From the NCBI GenBank assembly GCA_035610835.1, contig CM069441.1:157448996-157512995 (forward strand): 64,000 nt of DNA. The letters run 5' to 3'. A program made the position numbers and the translations under genes. The notes below the pieces were generated by a model, which was given only the letters and a program-made list of their open reading frames with translations, made no database searches and was not told where the DNA came from. Source of the stretch: Ophiura sarsii. Taxonomy: Eukaryota; Echinodermata; Ophiuroidea; Amphilepidida; Ophiuridae. Within the stretch, counting starts at the first letter, position 1, and the number at the start of each line of letters is the position of its first letter. Below, one piece after another: positions 57,874 through 64,000 of this stretch.

Positions 57874-59036
57874 ATTGTCAGACCTACGTCGATCAGGCTG
57901 GCGATTGCACTTCGCTGAAAAAATATCAAAATATGAATAACACGCAAGAAGACGAGCGCGAAAACTGTCCGAAATTTTCAATTTTTAAATCAAGGTCACT
58001 AAAAAATAGGTCAAGGTCTCCAAGAACGCATTGGTAACGCAGTGGGCACTGATAGAACGAGACAGGGTCCCCATGGTCACCCCTGAGCGACAGTGAACCA
58101 AGCTTTTGTGTGTATGCAAAAGAACAAACGCGGAGGTTCGACGATCTGTAATGACTTAGTGTCGCCGTGGCAGCGTAATGCGAGCGACGTGAGCGCCCCG
58201 TTGACGTAGCAAGGATGCATACAAAGATACATGAGGTCGCAGCAGCTACTTGATATCCAGCAAGAACTCAATCTCGTTCTCTGCGTAGGACAGATGGGGT
58301 GTGGCTAACTGCCATCCTCTTCCCCTCCCTCTGTGCTTGGGTGTTGAATACTTGCATTTTGCTTTACTATGTTTACTATGTTGTTTAATGTTGTTCACTA
58401 GCCAAGCCCCGAAAACAAGTCTGAGCGCGCAGAAGACTCTGTTTATACGCTCTTTGGCGGGTCAATGGACGGATCCGCGTGGTGGGGGAGAGCCTCCTAA
58501 ATAAAATCAGATTGCATCATTGTCTCACTGCGCTGCATGACCAGTCATAGTGTGTAGAGAGAGTCGAACTATATACTTGTAGTTCCATTTCGAGGGACAA
58601 ATAGCGGACCGTACAAAGGGTGAATAGTTCGATTGCAGTGTCATTTATTCATGCATGGATGGAATACAATAATACCAAGCACCTGGTAAATGATATGTAT
58701 CACAAGTGAGACTTGAAAGTAGGAACGCAATGGGTCATACTAAGAGCCTATTGAAAACGTGGATAGGAACACAATAAGAACTACCTTGGACATTTTCCGG
58801 GCTCTTCCTGCATGTTTTTCATATGTTGATACTTGTGAAGCGCAATGCAAGCGCGGCTCTCTGTCTGGCGCTCAAGGGCGACCATGCGGATCCTCTCCTG
58901 TTCTATCCCGTGTCCACTGCGTCACCAGTCGGGTATTAGAGATCTTAACGCGTTTGGCTTGGCGCTTTGATACTTGTTGATTCTTTTTTCAGCGCAATGC
59001 CAGCGCAAGGCCTGATCGCCGTAGGTGAAACAGGGC
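57874..59036. mobile_element. CTGTCA/GCGATCAGG-type element, unit-B copy
   Basis: Left TGTCAGACCTACGTCGATCAGG; right GGCCTGATCGCCGTAGG...ACAGGG. It is the Harbinger-free and TIR-element-free counterpart of 45936-48217, giving the empty sites used above. It contains the RT remnant at 58230-58340. Confidence 0.6.
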
Positions 59037-59039
59037 TTT

Positions 59040-59245
59040 TAGAAAGATAGGTTGAGGACTCCGCGTTCGTGGATATAGCTGAATGTTTCTTCGGCGCTTA
59101 ATTCCATCACGATATTTTGAAAAGAGGTCGGGGTTATCTTCTGAATTGTTCATTGGTACTTCAGACAAAGCTAGCTGAACACAATGACGAATACAGGGTC
59201 CACTGTGAATTTACTCAGATTTCCTCATCAACATTATTCACATGT
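59040..59245 (-). other. Exon-like basic open segment, unassigned
   Basis: After TTCACAG the minus strand is open for about 60 codons: SGPCIRHCVQLALSEVPMNN, then a basic part with KYRDGIKRRRNIQLYPRTRS. It runs into the transposon end at 59036. No family recognised. Could be an exon of a gene downstream of first exon C, or chance. Confidence 0.2.
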
Positions 59246-59483
59246 TCCGATTGAATTTGTATGACCCCGTATGGACTTTTTAGTCAGGAGAGTTCAAATT
59301 ACTCATGCTCGGAGTTCTGACATCTTTTACAATGTCGGTGACTTGACCAATGTAAAATTCCACAGTCATTGTAAATAGCTACATGTTCCAAAAAGTTTTT
59401 TCTTTGTTCTCTCAAGGATTACGGTTGATAAGTATAATGGTGATGATATGATTATGATGATGAATCGGTCCAGAAAGTCAATT

Positions 59484-59643
59484 GCACATGATGCAAGGTA
59501 TAGCCGAATCTATTGCTCTTAGCGTAATTGCACAGAAGAAAACAAAAGCAAAAACAGAAACAGCAATAACTGAAGATGTCCAGTACTCAGGTTCATTCAT
59601 CCCAGCATCAGACCTCACCTGGGATAGTACACTGTCATGTTAA
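59484..59643 (-). other. Open segment with one predicted membrane span
   Basis: The minus strand is open for 53 codons ending in TGA. EPEYWTSSVIAVSVFAFVFF continues into CAITLRAID: about 20 hydrophobic residues bounded by Glu and Arg, a plausible transmembrane helix. No ATG, splice pair or family match settles it. Confidence 0.2.
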
Positions 59644-59986
59644 CCATACAAATACAATGTGTTACCGTCTATTCGGTACAAGGTATCATCGATTTACGTT
59701 TTAGTTTATGCTTAATCGTCAGGAAGAAATGGATGATAAACGGATAGCAAGTTTGCTACATGTACTATTTACACCTACAGAAGGAAAGGTCTATGTGTAG
59801 GATATTCACATACAGCTGTGTTTTTAAAGCGGAAACATTGTTTTAGTTTCTCACTGGTGATATTGTTTTGGTCACATTTGTGAACGCAGATTGTTCACAG
59901 AATCACATTAGACCTCACAAAAAATAATGTCATTGGAGGGATAATCAGTAGGTTCCTTTTGACCGAACATTCCATGTTCCGGACAA

Positions 59987-60268
59987 TTGAAATATAGAAG
60001 AAGAATTCTTTTTAATCTTTTTATAGAAACATGCTTTCTCGGGAGACATGATATGCGCTATTGTGTGTCAAATGACCATGATGATAAGTCTCAAGTCTTT
60101 CAGACACCACCAATTAATCTCGAAGATCTAAGGAACCGCATGATCAACGCTGTTCAGGGAATAAGACGCATACAAATAACACGCAGTTCTTCACAACTTG
60201 AAAAAGGACAGCATTTTAAGTGTCGAGCAGCACCGTATGGTCACAACCTTCAAAACATTTTAACATGA
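59987..60268 (+). pseudogene. Possible transposase C-terminal remnant
   Basis: A 93-codon frame contains TPPINLEDLRNRMINAVQGI followed by a CRAAPYGHN-like end. The first resembles the P..LE.LR.RI..A.. segment near the C-terminus of many Tc1/IS630-related transposases, and the second the usual C-terminal Cys/Gly/His tail. No catalytic domain is present. Assignment is tentative. Confidence 0.35.
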
Positions 60269-60439
60269 ATGATTAATGCAGGGCAATGTCCACCTTCACT
60301 GGACGACTTCATGTATTTATTCTTTTAGATACTACTGAAACCTTGTGTTTATTATATTGAAGAGAGAAGATTTGTATTCAGACTATTTTAATTTGAATTT
60401 TCAAGCTGCGTCGTGAAATCTAATTTCATTTACCAAATA

Positions 60440-61000
60440 TTAATTTGACAAAGTAATTTCCGTTTGGTGTATCAGTCAAATTGAATAAACTCGCCTGGTA
60501 AATATTCAGATATAATGGGAAATAAAGCACAATGACTGTACCTGTACCTGATGCATTGATTATAGTAAGCTGTTAGGCGAACACATTTCTGAGCGTATCC
60601 AAACAAATGTATGATGCTACCCGGGTAAAATTCTACGCTTATCAGAAGTCAATTTGATAATGGATACACCAAGTTAATAAAAATGAACGCAATTTCGCAA
60701 TCCCTGATGCAAAATCAATAAAATTTGAATTAGATTCCAAGGTCATAGATATATCATATTTACTTCTTTCGCACTATCATAACAATAGAATCGAAGTATT
60801 TAATGTACGATACGTTTCGCTGTCTTATCATGGCCAACGAGAATCGTCCAAAGACATGTACGTGTAGCAAATGCCTAGTGAATTAGCTTCAATTTGTCCA
60901 TGCACATTAAAGTGTATATTTCATTTGCGTTGATCAACTGTCCATTTTGTTATTTCACTATCGCATGGGACTGTTCAGCGAATCTATGAAAACAATTAGA
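60440..61000. repeat. Unit C: older partial copy of the A/B unit
   Basis: TAATTTCCGTTTGG, CCAAGGTCATAGATATATCAT and GGCCAACGAGAATCGT appear in the order seen at 51005-51310 and 40925-41180, at lower identity. Together with first exon C this shows a third, older duplicate. Confidence 0.7.
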
Positions 61001-61082
61001 TATAACACTTTCACTGTTGTAATCAGTAAGCATATGATGAGACGTTCATTGGTATCTATTGAGGACCTAGAAAAATATAATA

Positions 61083-61160
61083 AAATAACTTAATAACTAC
61101 ATAACTAGTAGCTAAATAGATAACTAACTAAATAACTAAATAACTAAACAAATATATAAA
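61083..61160 (+). repeat. TAACTAAATAAC simple repeat
   Basis: Irregular run of TAACTA / AATAACTA words. Confidence 0.7.
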
Positions 61161-61459
61161 AATAAAGTAAATAGAAATCAACAAAATTCAGACACGTCCT
61201 GCTTTATACACAGTTTATGTCCACGGGCACGTTTTAGGAAGCTTCTCTATACATTTTATAATGGTACATTGAATGGGTAGGCATGTAGGAATTGGATTAT
61301 CTTGGCGTCTTTACGCACAGAATGAGTGGCATAATCAGATTACGCTCGTTATAATGCTGCTAGATGTTACTTCAAAATACTGGTTCTACCACTTGTACCC
61401 AGCATATAACGTTAAAGATGATTTCACAAGTAAGGAAACAGGTTGCCGTTTTTAACTTA

Positions 61460-61961
61460 CAGTCCTCAAAAAAAGTAACTATACAGGTAATAAATGGACG
61501 TTTATCTCTTAAAATATGTATCCTACCTAAAAATATTAAATCATAAAGTTGTTGAAAAATTTATCTTCTTTAAATGAGATATTGCACGCTATGTGAAGAA
61601 GCGACAATCCAGAATGTAAGATAAAGTCACAATTTCATTTTCACATTTTACACTTCAACACGGGGGATAGTATGACAGGTAGCGTGTGTGTTGCGTATCG
61701 ATCCATCGGAACAATACGGCCGACTGTCCAACCTGCGCATGCATCCCCCAATTGCACTACCAGTAATCGATAAGGTACCCGTAGACGGTTCCGCGTGTAG
61801 AAAATAAAAATGTGAAAATGAAAATAGGACTTCACCTTACATTTTGGAGTGTCACTTCCTTAATAATCACCCGATCCTAACGTGCAATATCTCATATTAA
61901 AGAAGATGAATTCTCCAACAACTTTATAGTTCAACCTGTATAGTTACTTTTTTGATGCCTG
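61460..61961. mobile_element. mariner-type MITE, CAGTCCTCAAAA family, copy 2
   Basis: TA-flanked. Ends CAGTCCTCAAAAAAAGTAAC and, opposite strand, CAGGCATCAAAAAAGTAACT. Interior parallels 53963-54684 without the 18-bp array. Confidence 0.75.
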
Positions 61962-61968
61962 TATACGA

Positions 61969-62434
61969 AGGGCATTCAATAAATACCTGCAACCTTTAAA
62001 AATCTCTGAAACCGTGACACGTGTCAGTAAAATAAACTTATAGTACTTAAAATGTAAGTCTTACTCGTTTCTCACAGAAAATTTGGAACACGTGGGTCAA
62101 TTTTATCATTACATCTCAGCACTGTGAAAACCGCGATCTCAGGGCACTGGTTGGGGAATTACATGTTACAATGGCGGGAAATTTGAAAGACAAGTTTATG
62201 GTATGCATTAAGATACATGCGTTAACAGTTTTAATATTGGCGCTTGATTTATAATGCTGATTCTTGTCAATGTTCAGTACCCAGAGACCATGATGTTTAT
62301 AGTACTGAAATTACATGATAAAAATGACCCACGTGTTTGAAATTTTGTGAGATAGGGGTAAGACTTACAGTTTAAGTATCATGAGTTTATTTTATTGACA
62401 CATGTCATGGTTCAGGTATTTATTGAATGCCCCT
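61969..62434. mobile_element. MITE with long arms, GGGCATTCAATAAATACCTG ends
   Basis: AGGGCATTCAATAAATACCTG on the left mirrors the right end (AGGGGCATTCAATAAATACC on the other strand). Pairing extends, with gaps, for about 100 bp (for example ACACGTGTCAGTAAAATAAAC against ACATGTGTCAATAAAATAAAC). The termini are of a common mariner MITE type. TA duplication is not clear. Confidence 0.75.
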
Positions 62435-62650
62435 CGTTAATCGTCATGTTGTTGTACAAAGAGGACTGATTTTCTGAATCCATACCTATACCCCAAAAAA
62501 GAGTAGAAATCCTTGATTTGATTCAAAGTGAGGGCTACAACTCATCTCTGAGTTTGCTGAGTACCCCTGTAATTAAAACAATGTAGGTGCTGTCCATCTT
62601 GGATCAAGCCCCGTTTATTAACTCTTTCTCCTGTAAGGCAAAAAAAAAAA

Positions 62651-63044
62651 AATTGTTATATTGGCGTAACCCGCCCGACCCTAAAAATACGCCCGACCCT
62701 ACACTTTTCTTCTTTTTTTTCAGTGAAAAACAAAACAAAAAACCAACCGACCGACCCTAAAAAATAAAAAAATGAAAAAAATAAATGTTTTTTCTCGAAC
62801 GAAATACGACGGTGCTCCTCGAATAAACGGAAATTCCTTCCGAAAATATGGTTTATTGTGTTTTATTTGTATATAGACTTGTACTGAGGGGTACTTCTAA
62901 CAAACAATAGGGAATGTTTAAACTCGGTTAACATTGTTCAAAAACAGCTGCTAAAAAAAAAATTAAAAAAAAATTAAAAAAATTAAAAAAATCCCTACCT
63001 ACCTACCCTATTTTTGTTCAGCCCGTTACGCCATAATAACAATT
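62651..63044. mobile_element. MITE with AATTGTTAT...GGCGTAAC ends
   Basis: AATTGTTATATTGGCGTAAC on the left mirrors AATTGTTATTATGGCGTAAC on the right. The interior has GACCCTA/CCGACC words and A-rich runs. No coding capacity. It lies between unit C sequence and first exon C. Confidence 0.75.
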
Positions 63045-63279
63045 TATTTTTTTTGGCCTAATCATAATGTAGCTGAGAGGAATAATTGTTACGTTTGGCT
63101 CCATAGCTATACTATGGAATAAATAATATAAAGACTCTGATGAAATGGCGTGAATGAAATTAACAAAGACAATACCTTAAAAAAATGCACGGTCACGAAC
63201 CCAGTCCGCTCACTATCGCGATGAAGGATTACCCATTGGACTATAGAGGTTGTGTTTAAGTGGGCACTGGAGTTAAAGT

Positions 63280-63486
63280 TTAGTTAAAATCTTCTTTCAT
63301 GTCATTAATGGTATCTAGCAAATCATTAATATTTACGTATTGCAATTGCATTGCACCACTGTTATACCAACATCGGTAGTATGGGTCGTTCTTAAAACCA
63401 TACACTATGAATACCTCTGTGAAGGGTATAACAGAATTACTCCTTGTGTGCAAATGTAGCGATGATGGTGCCATACTATATCGCAT
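63280..63486 (-). other. Unassigned 68-codon open frame
   Basis: Starts with ATG and ends in a stop. The stretch FTEVFIVYGFKNDPYYRCWY followed by LLDTINDMKEDF has protein-like composition. It lies just downstream of first exon C on the same strand, with no clear acceptor, and a tRNA-like B-box (GGGTTCGTGACC, minus, near 63192) lies beyond it. It may be a TE remnant. No family recognised. Confidence 0.2.
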
Positions 63487-63512
63487 AACTTTACTACGTT
63501 ATAAGAACTTAC

Positions 63513-63582
63513 CGTTTTGAAATAATAACAATGCTAAACTCAACGTTACTCCAAGCGTATTCACTCCAAGAAACATCTTCAT
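63513..63582 (-). CDS. First coding exon C: signal peptide (receptor gene)
   Basis: ATG at 63582, 70 coding bases, donor AACG|GTAAGTTCTT. The peptide starts MKMFLGVNTL and then GVTLSLALLLFQN: 18 of 23 residues as in A, with all changes in the first ten. Length, phase and donor are kept although flanking DNA beyond the promoter block has diverged more than A from B. It is the farthest of the three from exon 2. Confidence 0.65.
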
Positions 63583-63920
63583 CTTTGCTGGTTATCTTGA
63601 AAATACCAAAACTAAACGCAAACTACAGTCTCACGACGTCGTCTCCACACACATGATTTATTTACCAACGTAACAATGGCGTTGAACTAGAGATGAATCA
63701 CACGTCGGCCATAATTGGTGCGAAGCTTTGGACCATAATAATGTCATGAGTAACTGTCTTCTTAAATGCATTATACTCCCTCAAAATAGACTCGCGTATC
63801 ATCAGTAATGCTCCCTACGTTGTCGCTACCTGGCAGACCATAGTACATGTGTGATGAAAAAGCTGATTGCGCGCTACTTCACGCATGCTAGAGATCGTGG
63901 CGCAATTTATAATTGAGTTT
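63583..63920 (-). promoter_or_regulatory. Conserved upstream block of first exon C
   Basis: Shares CGGCCATAATTGGTGCGAAG, CATTATACTCCCTCAAAATA, GACTCGCGTATCATCAGTAA and GCGCAATTT words with the A and B blocks. Similarity ends near 63920. The A/B TTAATATAT word is replaced here, so it is not an essential TATA box. Confidence 0.45.
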
Positions 63921-64000
63921 CCAATCCTATCACTTCAGTGTTTCGTTCACTGCTATCATTTCACGTTAATACTGGCGAGAAAGCATCCGGGAATTCGGTA

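Larger units (their letters stand above)
48218..59036. repeat. Tandem segmental duplication, unit B
   Basis: Parallels unit A from TTTGGGCGCATTTACACACAATCCG through the first exon and promoter. B-only insertions: 49002-50105, 52287-53494 and 53616-57000. B lacks about 0.7-1.8 kb of the A region 43000-44830. Confidence 0.85.

Overview
This is AT-rich, repeat-dense eukaryotic (metazoan) DNA. There is no long open reading frame of cellular type, no operon and no bacterial signal. Coding content is one exon set plus decayed transposon genes. Spliced nicotinic-receptor exons, two kinds of non-LTR retroelement, tRNA-derived SINE-like units and many TIR elements fit an invertebrate animal, probably marine. 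I cannot name the phylum from the sequence alone.

The host gene I can support lies on the minus strand. A 140-bp exon at 32457-32596 has the peptide, length and phase (1 in, 0 out) of the second exon of a nicotinic acetylcholine receptor (Cys-loop channel) subunit. Three separate 70-bp first exons lie upstream of it at 45121-45190, 57077-57146 and 63513-63582. Each encodes an ATG, a signal peptide and a phase-1 GTAAGT donor, so all three are phase-compatible with the single exon 2. I did not find exon 3 or later exons; they would lie at lower coordinates or outside the window.

Layout. 1-15.6 kb: MITEs, a three-copy family (about 4.5, 11.1 and 13.5 kb), and a 42/51-bp minisatellite that is open in both directions. 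15.6-28.8 kb: three copies of one unit, two of them forming a large inverted repeat (21420-23557 against 25438-28846); one copy carries a decayed RLE-type non-LTR element. 28.8-32.4 kb: a MITE packed with TGASTCA-like motifs and old diverged repeats. 32.4-38 kb: exon 2, then a dead jockey/CR1-like element and small TEs. 38084-59036: two tandem copies (A and B) of a ~10-kb unit, each with a first exon near its right end. 60.4-64 kb: an older partial copy (C) with the third first exon.

Because A and B, and the palindrome arms, are alignable by eye, many insertions have a paralogous empty site inside the window. This gives element boundaries and target-site duplications directly: TTA for a PIF/Harbinger-like MITE, 2 bp for CAC...GTG-ended MITEs, and TA for mariner-like MITEs. 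All similarity statements come from reading, not from alignment software; coordinates of diverged repeats are approximate to tens of bases.
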